64,000 nt of DNA from Limimaricola cinnabarinus LL-001 (GTDB lineage Bacteria; Pseudomonadota; Alphaproteobacteria; Rhodobacterales; Rhodobacteraceae): NCBI RefSeq assembly GCF_000466965.1, contig NZ_BATB01000009.1, positions 25,883 through 89,882 on the forward strand. Reading direction: 5' to 3'. The notes beneath the pieces are model-generated. The model saw only the letters and a list, made by a program, of their open reading frames with translations. It had not been told where the DNA came from and did no database searches. Positions 38,051 to 46,728 of this stretch are shown here, piece by piece (the stretch's first letter is position 1; the number at the start of each line of letters is the position of its first letter). A program made the position numbers and the translations under genes.

Positions 38051-38565
38051 TTCCGTCGCTGACCACCGACCGGCTGCACCTCGTGCCGCCCTCGCTGGCA
38101 CATCTGCCGGCCGAGCGCGCGTTTTTCGCCTCCGAGCGGTCGAGCTTCGTCGGCGGACCGGCCCCGCGCCACAAGGCATGGCGCGTGATCGCGCTGCATC
38201 TGGGTCATTGGCAGATCCTCGGCTTCGGCATGTGGGCCGCCATCGAACGCGATACCGGCACGCCGGTCGGCCTCGTGGGCCTTTGGGGCCCCGAGCCCTG
38301 GCCAATGCCCGAGCTGGCCTACCACCTCTACGAGGGGGCCGAGGGCTGCGGCTATGCGACCGAGGCGGGCCGCGCCGTGCTCAACTTCGCGCGCGACCGG
38401 CTCGGTATGACCGAGCTGGCCTCGATGATCGACCCTGCGAATGCGGCGAGCCAGTCGGTCGCCCGCCGTCTCGGCGCACAGAACACCGGCACCGAGTTTC
38501 GCGCCGATCCCGAGGGCAAGCCTGTGGAGATCTGGCGCCACGACCTGACGGGAGAGCGCCCATGA
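38047..38565 (+). CDS. GNAT-family N-acetyltransferase (RimJ/RimL-like)
   Basis: A 172-residue acetyltransferase of the RimJ/RimL/Acetyltransf_3 type: [16 protein letters not shown] at the start, the acetyl-CoA loop [17 protein letters not shown], and the C-terminal [16 protein letters not shown]. It overlaps the ffh stop and the chorismate mutase start (both ATGA), so it is translated in the ffh operon. The substrate is not evident; a ribosomal or translation-factor N-terminus would fit the setting but is a guess. Confidence 0.88.
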   Translation: MIPSLTTDRLHLVPPSLAHLPAERAFFASERSSFVGGPAPRHKAWRVIALHLGHWQILGFGMWAAIERDTGTPVGLVGLWGPEPWPMPELAYHLYEGAEGCGYATEAGRAVLNFARDRLGMTELASMIDPANAASQSVARRLGAQNTGTEFRADPEGKPVEIWRHDLTGERP

Positions 38566-38857
38566 CCGACACTGCCAGCCGCGCAGCACAGCTTCTCAAG
38601 GGACACCGCGAGAGCATCGACCGGCTCGACGCGATCCTCGTCTACACGCTGGGCGAGCGGTTCAAGCACACCCAGGCCGTGGGCCGGCTCAAGGCCGAGC
38701 ACGACCTGCCCCCGCCGACCCGATCCGCGAGGAATCGCAGATCGCCCGTCTCACCGATCTTGCGAACGAGGCCGATCTCGACCCCGAATTCGCCAAGAAA
38801 TTCCTGGCCTTCATCATCCAGGAAGTCATCAAGCACCACGAACGCCACCAATCCTGA
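38562..38857 (+). CDS. chorismate mutase, AroH/PheA-helical type (frameshifted in this sequence)
   Basis: A 98-residue all-helical chorismate mutase once a C is restored in the C-run at 38709-38713, which gives [20 protein letters not shown] and ends at TGA 38855-38857. The first helix has the family pattern [32 protein letters not shown], including the active-site Arg and Lys positions; the last helix is [12 protein letters not shown]. It converts chorismate to prephenate for Phe/Tyr synthesis. Without the missing base the frame runs on into rpsP and produces a false chorismate mutase-S16 fusion. Confidence 0.87.
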
Positions 38858-38897
38858 CGGTTTTTCCGTCATCAGCCATACCCAAGGAGATTTCCCC

Positions 38898-39263
38898 ATG
38901 GCCATGAAGATCCGGCTCGCCCGCGGCGGCTCCAAGAAGCGCCCCCATTATTCGATCGTCGCCACCGACAGCCGCATGCCGCGCGACGGCCGCTTCCTCG
39001 AGAAGCTCGGCACCTACAACCCGCTCCTCGCCAAGGACAGCGAAGAGCGCGTGAAAATGGATGTCGAGCGCATCAAGGACTGGCTCTCGAAGGGTGCCCA
39101 GCCGACCGATCGCGTCGCGCGCATGCTCGAAGCCGCCGGCGTGACCGAGAAGAAAACCCGCTCCAACCCCAAGAAGGGTGAGCCGGGCAAGGCTGCGAAA
39201 GACCGCGCCGAGAAAAAGGCCGCGCGCGAAGCCGCTCCGGCCGACGACGCTGCCGCCGAGTGA
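38898..39263 (+). CDS. rpsP: 30S ribosomal protein S16
   Basis: A 121-residue S16 with the conserved start [21 protein letters not shown] and the typical [27 protein letters not shown]. The Lys/Ala-rich C-terminal extension (from about residue 85) is usual in this group. The Shine-Dalgarno AAGGAGA is 7 bases upstream. Its TGA overlaps the bluB ATG. Confidence 0.96.
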   Translation: MAMKIRLARGGSKKRPHYSIVATDSRMPRDGRFLEKLGTYNPLLAKDSEERVKMDVERIKDWLSKGAQPTDRVARMLEAAGVTEKKTRSNPKKGEPGKAAKDRAEKKAAREAAPADDAAAE

Positions 39264-39913
39264 TGGAGCCCGGCCCGGAACGGCCCGGCGCCTTTGCACC
39301 GGAGTTCCGGGCCGAGCTGGCTCGGCTGATGGATCGGCGGCGCGACGTGCGCCGCTTTCGCACCGAGCCGGTGGACGAGGCAGCGCTGACGCGCTGCCTC
39401 GATTCGTTTCTGACCGCCCCCTCGGTGGGGCTGTCCGAGCCGTGGCGCGTTATCCGGGTCGAAAGCCCGGCAGCCCGCGCCACGGCTCTCGCCAATTTCG
39501 AGGCCGCGAACGCCGCGGCGCTGGCCGACCAGTCGCGCTCGCGCGCCACGCTCTACGCGCGGCTCAAGCTTTCGGGCATGCGCGACGCCCCGGTGCAGCT
39601 TGCCGTCTGGTGCGACGACGCGACGCCCAAGGGCCATGGCCTCGGCGCCGCCAGCATGCCCGAGATGCGGCGCTATTCGGCCGTCGCGGCGATCACCCAG
39701 TTCTGGCTCACCGCGCGGGCCGAAGGGCTCGGCACCGGCTGGGTCTCGATCCTCGATCCCGCGCGGCTGGCGCGCGACCTCGCCGTGCCATCCGGCTGGT
39801 CATTGGTGGGATATCTGTGCGTGGGGTATGCGCAGACGCTCGACCGCATGCCCGAACTCGAGGCCGAAGGCTGGGAGGTTCGGCGCGGCCACCTTCCCAT
39901 AGAGACGCGCTGA
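39263..39913 (+). CDS. bluB: 5,6-dimethylbenzimidazole synthase
   Basis: A 216-residue flavin-destructase that breaks down reduced FMN with O2 to make the lower ligand of vitamin B12. Family motifs are [13 protein letters not shown] at the N-terminus, [11 protein letters not shown] near residue 52, and [19 protein letters not shown] and [10 protein letters not shown] in the second half. It overlaps rpsP (TGATG). Its position between rpsP and rimM is unusual, because no other cobalamin gene is in the window. Confidence 0.9.
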   Translation: MEPGPERPGAFAPEFRAELARLMDRRRDVRRFRTEPVDEAALTRCLDSFLTAPSVGLSEPWRVIRVESPAARATALANFEAANAAALADQSRSRATLYARLKLSGMRDAPVQLAVWCDDATPKGHGLGAASMPEMRRYSAVAAITQFWLTARAEGLGTGWVSILDPARLARDLAVPSGWSLVGYLCVGYAQTLDRMPELEAEGWEVRRGHLPIETR

Positions 39914-39974
39914 GCCTTGCCTTCGGGGCCGGGCTGTTATTCCAACGCGCAAGAACAGGCTTGGAGGACACGAC

Positions 39975-40484
39975 ATGAGCGACATGATCTGCGTGGGGCG
40001 ACTGGCGGGCGCGTTCGGCGTGCGCGGCGAGGTGCGGCTCAAGAGCTTTTGCGCCGACCCCGAGACCATCGCCGACTACGTGCCGCTGGTGACCACCGAA
40101 GGCCGCGAGTTCCGGCAGATCGTGATCACCGGTCAGGGGTCGGGGGCCTATACCGCGCGTATCGACGGCATCACCACCAAGGAAGAGGCCGATGCGCTCA
40201 AGGGGGTCGATCTCTACGCGCCGCGTAACCGCCTGCCCACCCTGCCCGACGACGAATACTACCACGCCGACCTGATCGGATTGTCGGTGCACGACACCGG
40301 CGGGGCCCTCTTGGGCACGGTGCGGGCGGTGCTCAATCACGGCGCGGGCGATCTCCTTGAGGTCCTGCCGACGCAAGGCAACGACACGGTGCTCCTGCCC
40401 TTCACACTGGCCGCCGTGCCCACGGTCGACCTCGCTTCGGGCCGCATCGTGGCCGATCCGCCAGAGGGGCTGTTCGCGAGCTGA
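39975..40484 (+). CDS. rimM: 16S rRNA processing protein RimM
   Basis: A 169-residue 30S maturation factor. The N-terminal RimM barrel opens [22 protein letters not shown]. The C-terminal PRC-barrel has [11 protein letters not shown] and [22 protein letters not shown] lies before the ATG. It belongs to the rpsP-rimM-trmD-rplS set. Confidence 0.95.
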   Translation: MSDMICVGRLAGAFGVRGEVRLKSFCADPETIADYVPLVTTEGREFRQIVITGQGSGAYTARIDGITTKEEADALKGVDLYAPRNRLPTLPDDEYYHADLIGLSVHDTGGALLGTVRAVLNHGAGDLLEVLPTQGNDTVLLPFTLAAVPTVDLASGRIVADPPEGLFAS

Positions 40485-40491
40485 AGTGTCT

Positions 40492-40516
40492 GGAACCCGG
40501 CCTTTTCGTTCGTGTT
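40492..40516 (+). promoter_or_regulatory. EcfG-type promoter before the DUF1328 gene
   Basis: GGAAC (40492-40496), 16 bases, TGTT (40513-40516); one base off the CGTT consensus. It would give the small gene its own stress promoter inside the rimM-trmD interval. Confidence 0.5.
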
Positions 40517-40567
40517 GGGCCCTCGAAGCGCCGGAGTTCTTCCGGACGCAGACCGAAAGGCTCTGAC

Positions 40568-40732
40568 ATGATCGAATGGATTCTCATCCTCCTCGCCATC
40601 GCCGCCGTCGCCGGTCTTCTCGGCATGGGCCGGATCTCCGGCGCCGCGCTGACCGGGGCCAAGTGGCTCGCCATCATCGCACTGGTGCTGTTCCTCCTCG
40701 TACTCTTCGGCATCATCGGCCTCGCCGCCTGA
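40568..40732 (+). CDS. DUF1328 family small membrane protein
   Basis: A 54-residue protein with two hydrophobic helices (MIEWILILLAIAAVAGLLGM and AKWLAIIALVLFLLVLFGII) joined by a GRISGAALTG loop, the DUF1328/YtjA pattern. AAAGG precedes the ATG. The function is unknown; relatives are often stress-induced. It interrupts the usual rimM-trmD pair and has an EcfG-type promoter motif of its own. Confidence 0.85.
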   Translation: MIEWILILLAIAAVAGLLGMGRISGAALTGAKWLAIIALVLFLLVLFGIIGLAA

Positions 40733-40793
40733 CGAGACCTCACCGGGCCGCCGGACCTTCCCCGGCGGCCCGCGATCCGCTATGGCCCACGCC

Positions 40794-41633
40794 ATGAGCG
40801 ACACCCCCAGTGATCCCCCGCCCTCCCGCGCCGCAGGCCGCCTAAGCGCCCGCGTCTCGGCCCAGCCGCGCGAGCTGATGACCGACAGCCCCGATCTTGC
40901 CGGGGCATGGACCGCGCAGGTCATCACCCTGTTCCCGCAGGCCTTCCCCGGCGTGCTAGGCGAAAGCCTGACCGGCAAGGCACTGAAGGACGGGCTGTGG
41001 CAGCTCCAGCCGATCGACCTGCGCCCTTACGGCGAGGGCAAGCACCGCAATGTCGACGACACCCCGGCGGGCGGCGGCGCGGGCATGGTGCTGCGCCCCG
41101 ACATCGTCGGCCGCGCCATCGAACATGCAAAATCCCGCGCCAAGGGGATTACGCCGGTGATCTATCTTTCCCCGCGCGGTCGCCGCTTCGATCAGGCGCT
41201 GGCGCGCGAACTGAGCCAGGCCGACGGCGTCATCCTTTTGTGCGGACGCTTCGAAGGCGTGGACGAGCGGGTGATCGAGGAGCACGGCATCCTCGAGGTG
41301 AGCTTGGGCGATTTCGTCTTGACGGGCGGCGAGATCGCGGCTCAGGCCTTGATCGACGCCACGGTCCGCCTTATACCCCGCGTGCTGGGGAATCAGGCGT
41401 CCACGGAGGAGGAATCCTTCTCCCACGGTCTCCTCGAACACCCGCAATACACCAAGCCCGCGCTCTGGAAGGGTCGTGCGATTCCCGAGATTCTTCTCTC
41501 GGGCCATCACGCGAAAATCACCGACTGGCGCAGGTCCATGGCCGAAAGGCTGACCAAGGAACGGCGACCTGATCTCTGGCGGGCGTATTGCGCAGAGCGC
41601 GATATGGACCCGGACGAAGACCGAGAGCTCTGA
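40794..41633 (+). CDS. trmD: tRNA (guanine-N1)-methyltransferase TrmD
   Basis: A 279-residue SPOUT methyltransferase that makes m1G37 in tRNA. The knot motifs are [33 protein letters not shown] and [13 protein letters not shown]; the C-terminal helical domain has [21 protein letters not shown]. About 40 residues precede the conserved core ([14 protein letters not shown]), longer than in E. coli but as I recall from Rhodobacterales. ATG 40782 or 40878 are alternative starts; no site has a strong Shine-Dalgarno. Confidence 0.92.
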   Translation: MSDTPSDPPPSRAAGRLSARVSAQPRELMTDSPDLAGAWTAQVITLFPQAFPGVLGESLTGKALKDGLWQLQPIDLRPYGEGKHRNVDDTPAGGGAGMVLRPDIVGRAIEHAKSRAKGITPVIYLSPRGRRFDQALARELSQADGVILLCGRFEGVDERVIEEHGILEVSLGDFVLTGGEIAAQALIDATVRLIPRVLGNQASTEEESFSHGLLEHPQYTKPALWKGRAIPEILLSGHHAKITDWRRSMAERLTKERRPDLWRAYCAERDMDPDEDREL

Positions 41634-41685
41634 GGTTGCGAGCAACTTCGCGGAGAAAACCGCGAGCAAGCAAGGAGTGACAGGC

Positions 41686-42078
41686 ATGGACCTGATCGCA
41701 CAGCTCGAAGCGGAGCAGATCGCTTCGCTGGGGAAGACCATCCCCGACTTCAAGGCCGGTGACACCATCCGCGTCGGCTACAAGGTGACCGAGGGTACCC
41801 GCACCCGCGTGCAGATGTACGAAGGCGTCTGCATCAGCCGCAAGAACGGCAAGGGCATCGCCGGCTCGTTCACCGTGCGCAAGATCTCGTTCGGCGAGGG
41901 CGTCGAGCGCGTCTTCCCGCTCTATGCGACCAACATCGATTCGATCGAGGTGGTGCGTCGTGGCCGCGTGCGCCGCGCGAAGCTCTACTATCTGCGTTCG
42001 CGTCGCGGCAAGTCGGCCCGTATCGCCGAAGTCAGCAACTACAAGCCCAAGGCCGACACGGCCGCGGCCAAGGCCTGA
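41686..42078 (+). CDS. rplS: 50S ribosomal protein L19
   Basis: A 130-residue L19 with the conserved [29 protein letters not shown] and [29 protein letters not shown] lies 8 bases before the ATG. The leader between trmD and rplS contains a CGCGG/CCGCG hairpin and a repeated GCGAGCAA, possibly a site of L19 feedback, though that is not shown. rpmE follows by 11 bases. Confidence 0.97.
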   Translation: MDLIAQLEAEQIASLGKTIPDFKAGDTIRVGYKVTEGTRTRVQMYEGVCISRKNGKGIAGSFTVRKISFGEGVERVFPLYATNIDSIEVVRRGRVRRAKLYYLRSRRGKSARIAEVSNYKPKADTAAAKA

Positions 42079-42089
42079 GGAGCGCCGAC

Positions 42090-42311
42090 ATGAAAGCGGA
42101 TATCCATCCTGACTACCACGTCATCGACGTCAAGATGACCGACGGCACCGTCGTCCAGATGAAGTCGACCTGGGGCAAGGAAGGCGACCAGCTGTCGCTC
42201 GACATCGACCCCTCGGTGCACCCGGCTTGGACCGGCGGCACCTCGCGTCTCATGGACGCCGGCGGCCGCGTGTCGAAGTTCAAGAACAAGTACGCCGGTC
42301 TCGGCTTCTGA
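42090..42311 (+). CDS. rpmE: 50S ribosomal protein L31 (zinc-free type)
   Basis: A 73-residue L31. It begins [20 protein letters not shown] and ends [21 protein letters not shown]. The Cys residues of the zinc-binding form are absent. AGGAGCG precedes the ATG. It ends the long operon, followed directly by an intrinsic terminator. Confidence 0.95.
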   Translation: MKADIHPDYHVIDVKMTDGTVVQMKSTWGKEGDQLSLDIDPSVHPAWTGGTSRLMDAGGRVSKFKNKYAGLGF

Positions 42312-42335
42312 TAGCCCGACCACCGCGATTCGAAA

Positions 42336-42370
42336 AAAGCGCCGCCCCTCGGGGCGGCGCTTTGCGTTTG
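42336..42370 (+). terminator. intrinsic terminator of the ribosomal operon
   Basis: A 12-13-bp stem AAAGCGCCGCCCC/GGGGCGGCGCTTT, then TTTGCGTTTG. Confidence 0.9.
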
Positions 42371-42559
42371 CGGCACGAATGAGGCGATCCAAGGCCGCCG
42401 ATCCGGACATGAGAGCGCGAAAAAGCGGCATCTGACACGACAATCGAGAAGCCATGAGGGAATATGGCGTTTTTCGGGCAACAATAGGCATCTAATTGTG
42501 TCGCAACGCGTTGAGCCCTGTTACACCATGGCAAATATGTCATTTCGGAGGCTTTTTCG

Positions 42560-43093
42560 ATGCAACATTCCGGCGCCCGGGCCTTCGGCGACAAAGCCTA
42601 TCTGATCGATCATCACGAAATGATGCGCATTCTCGGCCGCGTGCCGCCCGTGGAAACGCAGGGCCGCCACGAAAAGGCCGCATTCGGGCGCAGCGCCTAT
42701 GGCATGCACAAGGCCGCTGCCCGGCCCCGCCCGATGCGCGAGGCCTCCGATACGATCCATGAGGCCGCGCCGCGCCGCGCCGAAGCCCCGCGCGAGGTCT
42801 GGGCCCTCGCCCCCAATACCCAGCTCGTCTCGAAGGCGCTGGCCAAAGGGCGTGGCCCGGCGCTGGTGGCGCAGTGGGACGAGCTGACCCGCACCGCCCC
42901 ATGGTCTGGCATCGCGGCCTCCTTCGGCGCGGCCCAAGCCGCGCGTCCTGGTGGCGCGCTGGCCGAGAAGCACCGCGCGCGTGCTGCAAGCGGTGGCTTC
43001 GATATCGTTACCGCGGCCCAGTGCGTGGCCCTGCGGAGCCGCCTGCTCGGCGCGACCGAAGCGGCGGAGCAGCGGGTCGACCTCGACCTCTGA
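42560..43093 (+). CDS. hypothetical protein, 177 residues
   Basis: An unrecognised soluble protein rich in Ala and Arg with no signal peptide or membrane helix. It has a Shine-Dalgarno (GGAGG) 9 bases before the ATG, an AT-richer upstream region and its own terminator, so it is likely real. Visible features are IDHHEMMRILGRVP near the start and a C-terminal helix FDIVTAAQCVALRSRLLGATE. It stands alone between the ribosomal operon terminator and a convergent helicase gene. Function unknown. Confidence 0.6.
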   Translation: MQHSGARAFGDKAYLIDHHEMMRILGRVPPVETQGRHEKAAFGRSAYGMHKAAARPRPMREASDTIHEAAPRRAEAPREVWALAPNTQLVSKALAKGRGPALVAQWDELTRTAPWSGIAASFGAAQAARPGGALAEKHRARAASGGFDIVTAAQCVALRSRLLGATEAAEQRVDLDL

Positions 43094-43129
43094 TCGGCCC
43101 CGAAGTCGCAAGACATCCGGCCCGAATGA

Positions 43130-43157
43130 AAAACGCCGCCCCGAGGGGCGGCGTTTT
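43130..43157. terminator. bidirectional intrinsic terminator
   Basis: A 13-bp stem AAAACGCCGCCCC with its complement; A/T runs on both sides serve the 177-residue gene (plus) and the DEAD-box helicase gene (minus). Confidence 0.9.
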
Positions 43158-43163
43158 CGTTTC

Positions 43164-44438
43164 TCAGGCGGCCTTGCGGGCAGGCCGGCGACGGCGGTTC
43201 GCGCCACCCGGCTTCGAGGCGCCCTCCGGCTTGGGCGCCCCGCCGCCGAAACGACGACCGCCACCACCATTGCCACCGCGACGACCGCCCTTCTTCTCGG
43301 GCGCGACCGGGTCCCAGCGGGTGCCGGAGGCCACCGGGATCGCGGCCTTCATGGCCTTTTCGATGTCCTTGAGTTCGCCCATCTCATCGGGCGCGCAAAG
43401 CGCCACGGCGCGGCCATCGGCGCCTGCGCGGGCCGTCCGGCCGATCCGGTGGACATAGTTCTCGGCCACGTTCGGCAGCTCGTAGTTGTAGACGTGGCGC
43501 ACGCCTGGGATGTCGATGCCCCGCGCGGCGACATCGGTGGCGACGAGCACCCGGATCTTGCCTTCGCGGAAATCCTTGATCGCCCGCTCGCGCTGGCCTT
43601 GGCTCTTGTTGCCGTGAATGGCCGACGCCGCAAAGCCCGCGGCGGCAAGCTGCTTGGAGAGCTTCTCCATGCCGTGCTTGGTGCGGCCGAAGACCAGCGC
43701 CAGCTCGTCGCGATGCTGATCGAGCAGCTCGACCAGCACCTCGGTCTTGGCAGCCTTGGCGACGAAGTGGATCGACTGGTCGATCTTGTCGGCGGCCTTG
43801 CCCGGCGGGTTCACCTGCACACGCACCGCGTCGGTGAGATAGGCCGAGGCCAGCTCTTCCATCTGCTTGGGCATGGTGGCCGAGAACAGCATGGTCTGCC
43901 GTTCCTTGGGCAGCAGGGGAGCAATCCGGCGCAGCGCGTGAATGAAGCCCATGTCGAGCATTTGATCGGCCTCGTCGAGCACGAGGAACTCGGTCTGGCT
44001 CAGGTTCACGGCGCGGCGGTCCAGAAGGTCGATCAGACGGCCCGGCGTGGCAACGAGCAGCGAGCAGCCGCCTTCCATACGCTTGATCTGGCCGTTGATC
44101 CCGGCGCCGCCCACGACCAGCACGGTCTTGAGGTGGCTGCCTTGGGTATAGGCGGTCAGGTTGTCGGCGATCTGCTTGGCCAGCTCACGCGTCGGCGCGA
44201 GCACGAGGGCGCGGGCCGATTTCGGCGCGTGCTTGCCGGGCGACTTCATCAGCCGGTCGATCATCGGCAGGCCGAAGGCGGCGGTCTTGCCGGTGCCGGT
44301 CTGGGCGAGGCCCATCACGTCGCGGCCGTTCATGGCGTGCGGAATTGCCTGGGTCTGGATCGGGGTCGGGTCGGTGATGCCCTGCTCGGCGAGGGCGGCC
44401 ACGAGACGGGGCGCGAGCCCCAGCATGTCGAAATCCAT
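43164..44438 (-). CDS. DEAD-box RNA helicase (RhlE-like)
   Basis: A 424-residue RNA helicase. The Q motif is TPIQTQAIP, motif I AQTGTGKTA, Ia PTRELAKQ, Ib TPGRLIDLL, II VLDEADQMLDMGF, III SAT, V ATDVAARGIDIPG and VI HRIGRTARAG. A basic Gly/Arg-rich tail (KKGGRRGGNGGGGRRFGGG) probably binds RNA. Such helicases act in ribosome assembly or mRNA decay, often at low temperature. The ATG at 44438 has AAGGA 5 bases before it; the ATG six bases upstream would overlap that site. Confidence 0.93.
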   Translation of the reverse strand: MDFDMLGLAPRLVAALAEQGITDPTPIQTQAIPHAMNGRDVMGLAQTGTGKTAAFGLPMIDRLMKSPGKHAPKSARALVLAPTRELAKQIADNLTAYTQGSHLKTVLVVGGAGINGQIKRMEGGCSLLVATPGRLIDLLDRRAVNLSQTEFLVLDEADQMLDMGFIHALRRIAPLLPKERQTMLFSATMPKQMEELASAYLTDAVRVQVNPPGKAADKIDQSIHFVAKAAKTEVLVELLDQHRDELALVFGRTKHGMEKLSKQLAAAGFAASAIHGNKSQGQRERAIKDFREGKIRVLVATDVAARGIDIPGVRHVYNYELPNVAENYVHRIGRTARAGADGRAVALCAPDEMGELKDIEKAMKAAIPVASGTRWDPVAPEKKGGRRGGNGGGGRRFGGGAPKPEGASKPGGANRRRRPARKAA

Positions 44439-44810
44439 GTGCATCCTTGTAAGCGGCGCAAGACGCACCGCGGCATGGGCGCAGACCCGCGCGGAGGCGG
44501 GTCGACGGTCGGGTTGCGCCCTTGCACTCACACGGGGCCGAATGCCCACGCGCCGACAGGACGCGGCCCCTTGCGTGAAATGGGAACCTGAGATCCGAAG
44601 CGGTGCGGGCGCCAGCGCAAATCCTGCGGGGGCGGCGCGGCTGCTCACGCGGGCCATGCGCTTTCGGTCTTGAACGGCAGATGGACCCGAAAGCCGCACA
44701 AGTCAATGGGCTGCACCGTACAAGGCGCGCGGGACTTGCACGCGCAACCGCCATCCCCTACCCCGAAAGCAGTGCGGAAACGGCCCCTTGGGGCCGGAGG
44801 GGACGGATAC
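44439..44810. other. 372-base divergent intergenic region (helicase / mipZ)
   Basis: No gene is supported here. The region carries the promoters of two divergent genes, presumably. I see a GGCCCC/GGGGCC hairpin (around 44783-44797) just before the mipZ ribosome site, and several short G/C inverted repeats. No recognisable sigma-70 boxes, tRNA or conserved RNA were found. A long helicase leader, as in cold-inducible helicase genes, is possible. Confidence 0.4.
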
Positions 44811-45620
44811 GTGGCGCATATCATCGTCGTGGGCAACGAAAAGGGCGGCGCGGGCAAATCGACCGTCGCCATGCATGTCGCGACCGCTCTCGCGCGGATG
44901 GGCCACAAGATCGGCACGCTCGACCTCGACCTGCGGCAAAAGTCGCTCGGCCGCTATGTCGAGAACCGCAAGCGCTATTGCGAGCGCGCGGGGCTGACCC
45001 TGCCGTCGCCCGCCCATGTCGAGTTGCCCGAGATCGACGCCAGTGCGCTGCAACCGGGCGAGAACATCTCCGATCACCGGCTTTCGGCGGCCGTGGCGCA
45101 GCTCGAGGATGACAGCGACTTCATCCTGATCGACTGCCCCGGCAGCCACACCCGTCTCAGCCAGGTGGCGCATTCGCTGGCCGACACGCTGGTCACCCCG
45201 CTCAACGACAGCTTCATCGATTTCGACCTGTTGGCCAAGATCGACAATGACGGCGAGACGATCCTCGGGCCTTCGGTTTATTCCGAGATGGTCTGGAGCG
45301 CGCGGCAGCTGCGCGCTCAGGCCGGGCTCGATCCGATCGACTGGGTGGTGCTCAGGAACCGGCTCGGGGCGCAGCAGATGGTCAACAAGCAGCGGATGGA
45401 AAGCGCGCTGTCGCGGCTTTCCGAGCGGATCGGCTTTCGCTCGGCGCCGGGCTTCAACGAGCGGGTGATTTTCCGCGAGCTGTTTCCGCGCGGTCTGACG
45501 CTTCTCGACCTGCGCGATGTCGGTGTGAGCCAGCTCAACATTTCCAACGTCGCCGCGCGTCAGGAGCTGCGCGACCTGATGCGGGCGCTCGACTTGCCGG
45601 GCGTCGAGGTGGAGTTCTAG
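44811..45620 (+). CDS. mipZ: division-plane positioning ATPase MipZ
   Basis: A 269-residue ParA/MinD-type ATPase. The deviant Walker A is NEKGGAGKSTVAMHVATAL, followed by the MipZ-typical LDLDLRQKSLGRYVENR and FILIDCPGSH (Walker B region). In alphaproteobacteria MipZ forms a gradient from the ParB-bound poles and blocks FtsZ ring formation away from midcell. The GTG start at 44811 is supported by GGAGGGGAC about 8 bases upstream and by the conserved first residues VAHIIVVGNEKGG. It stands alone. Confidence 0.93.
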   Translation: MAHIIVVGNEKGGAGKSTVAMHVATALARMGHKIGTLDLDLRQKSLGRYVENRKRYCERAGLTLPSPAHVELPEIDASALQPGENISDHRLSAAVAQLEDDSDFILIDCPGSHTRLSQVAHSLADTLVTPLNDSFIDFDLLAKIDNDGETILGPSVYSEMVWSARQLRAQAGLDPIDWVVLRNRLGAQQMVNKQRMESALSRLSERIGFRSAPGFNERVIFRELFPRGLTLLDLRDVGVSQLNISNVAARQELRDLMRALDLPGVEVEF

Positions 45621-45709
45621 GTTTCCCGTTCGGTACGCCCGTCCTGACGCACTTTCAAAGCGAAACAGGGGCACCCAAGGGCACCCCTGTCTCGCGAGGT
45701 TTTAGCACC

Positions 45710-46564
45710 TCAGGCGCCGACGATCTTGCCGCCGTTGGGGTGCAGCGTCTGCCCGGTGAAATAATTGCCGTCGGACGAGGCGAGGAACAGGTAGGCGGTC
45801 GCCACCTCCCAAGGCTGGCCGGGACGACCCAAGGGCGTGTTCTTTCCGAAGCCCTCGACCATGTCGGGCGGCATCGAGCCGGGAATGAACGGCGTCCAGA
45901 CCGGGCCCGGCGCCACGGCATTGACGCGGATGCCCTTTTCGGCCAGTGCCGATGACATGGAGCGCGACAGTGCCAGCGTCGCGCCGCGCGTCGTCGAGTA
46001 GGTGACGAGACCGGCGTTGCCCTTGAAGGCGTTCACGGAGGTCGTGTAGACCACCGCGTCGCCCTCCTTGAGATGCGGCAGTGCAGCTTGGGTGATGAAC
46101 ATCGGATGCATGATGTTGCTGTCGATGGTGCGGCGCAGCCGCTCTTCGGAGATGTCCTCGAGCCCGTCGTCGAGCCATTGCTGCGCCGCATTGATGATCA
46201 GCACGTCGAGCTTGCCGTATTGTTCGACCGTCTTGGCCACCGCCGCTTCGCAGTGCACCTTCTCACCGAGATCGCCGCGAATGAGCAGCGCTTCGGAGCC
46301 CTCCTCCTCGACCAACCGCTTCGTGTCCTCGGCGTCGCGGTCCTCTTCGAGATAGGCGATGGCGAGCTTGGCGCCCTCGCGCGCGAACAGCACCGAAACG
46401 GCGCGGCCGATGCCGCTGTCGCCGCCGGTGACGAGCGCGACCTTGCCTTCGAGCTTGCCGACGCCCGGATGGCGCGGCGTGTAGTCGGGGGCGGGGTGCA
46501 TCTCGTGCTCGTTGCCTGGCATGTGGTCCTGGGATTGAGCGGGCATGTCCTTGGGTTCGGTCAT
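45710..46564 (-). CDS. short-chain dehydrogenase/reductase, YghA/general-stress type
   Basis: A 284-residue SDR with an N-terminal ~45-residue extension (MTEPKDMPAQSQDHMPG...) typical of the stress-induced YghA/YhdF group. The NAD(P)-binding TGGDSGIGRAV and the NAA motif (IINAAQQ) are present. The active-site Tyr lies in TYSTTRG: the Tyr-x-x-x-Lys pair is Tyr-x-x-x-Arg here. The C-terminus has VNAVAPGPVWTPFIP. GGGAGA lies before the ATG, and an EcfG-type promoter (GGAAC-N17-CGTT) lies about 35-60 bases upstream. Substrate unknown. Confidence 0.9.
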   Translation of the reverse strand: MTEPKDMPAQSQDHMPGNEHEMHPAPDYTPRHPGVGKLEGKVALVTGGDSGIGRAVSVLFAREGAKLAIAYLEEDRDAEDTKRLVEEEGSEALLIRGDLGEKVHCEAAVAKTVEQYGKLDVLIINAAQQWLDDGLEDISEERLRRTIDSNIMHPMFITQAALPHLKEGDAVVYTTSVNAFKGNAGLVTYSTTRGATLALSRSMSSALAEKGIRVNAVAPGPVWTPFIPGSMPPDMVEGFGKNTPLGRPGQPWEVATAYLFLASSDGNYFTGQTLHPNGGKIVGA

Positions 46565-46598
46565 GGGGATCTCCCTGTTCGAGCTGGGTTCGGAGGGA

Positions 46599-46624
46599 AA
46601 CGGGCCCGCATCCGCGACAGTTCC
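46599..46624 (-). promoter_or_regulatory. EcfG-type promoter before the stress SDR gene
   Basis: On the minus strand GGAAC (46620-46624), 17 bases, CGTT (46599-46602); exact match, 35 bases before the ATG at 46564. Confidence 0.65.
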
Positions 46625-46672
46625 GGCCCTGTACGGTTGCGAAGGCAGGGATCCGCCACACGGGACAAGGGG

Positions 46673-46698
46673 GGAACTTCGGCCCCATGGCCCCGGTT
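46673..46698 (+). promoter_or_regulatory. weaker EcfG-like promoter before the glutathione-reductase-like gene
   Basis: GGAAC (46673-46677), 17 bases, GGTT (46695-46698), one mismatch to CGTT, about 30 bases before the ATG at 46729. It lies back-to-back with the SDR promoter. Confidence 0.35.
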
Positions 46699-46728
46699 GC
46701 CTCCTGAAGCCAGATACAGGAGAGCCCA

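Noticed and set aside
37953..39263. A single frame joining chorismate mutase to ribosomal protein S16
   Set aside because: The fusion arises only because one C is missing near 38711. Restoring it ends the mutase at 38857, and rpsP has its own ribosome site and ATG at 38898.
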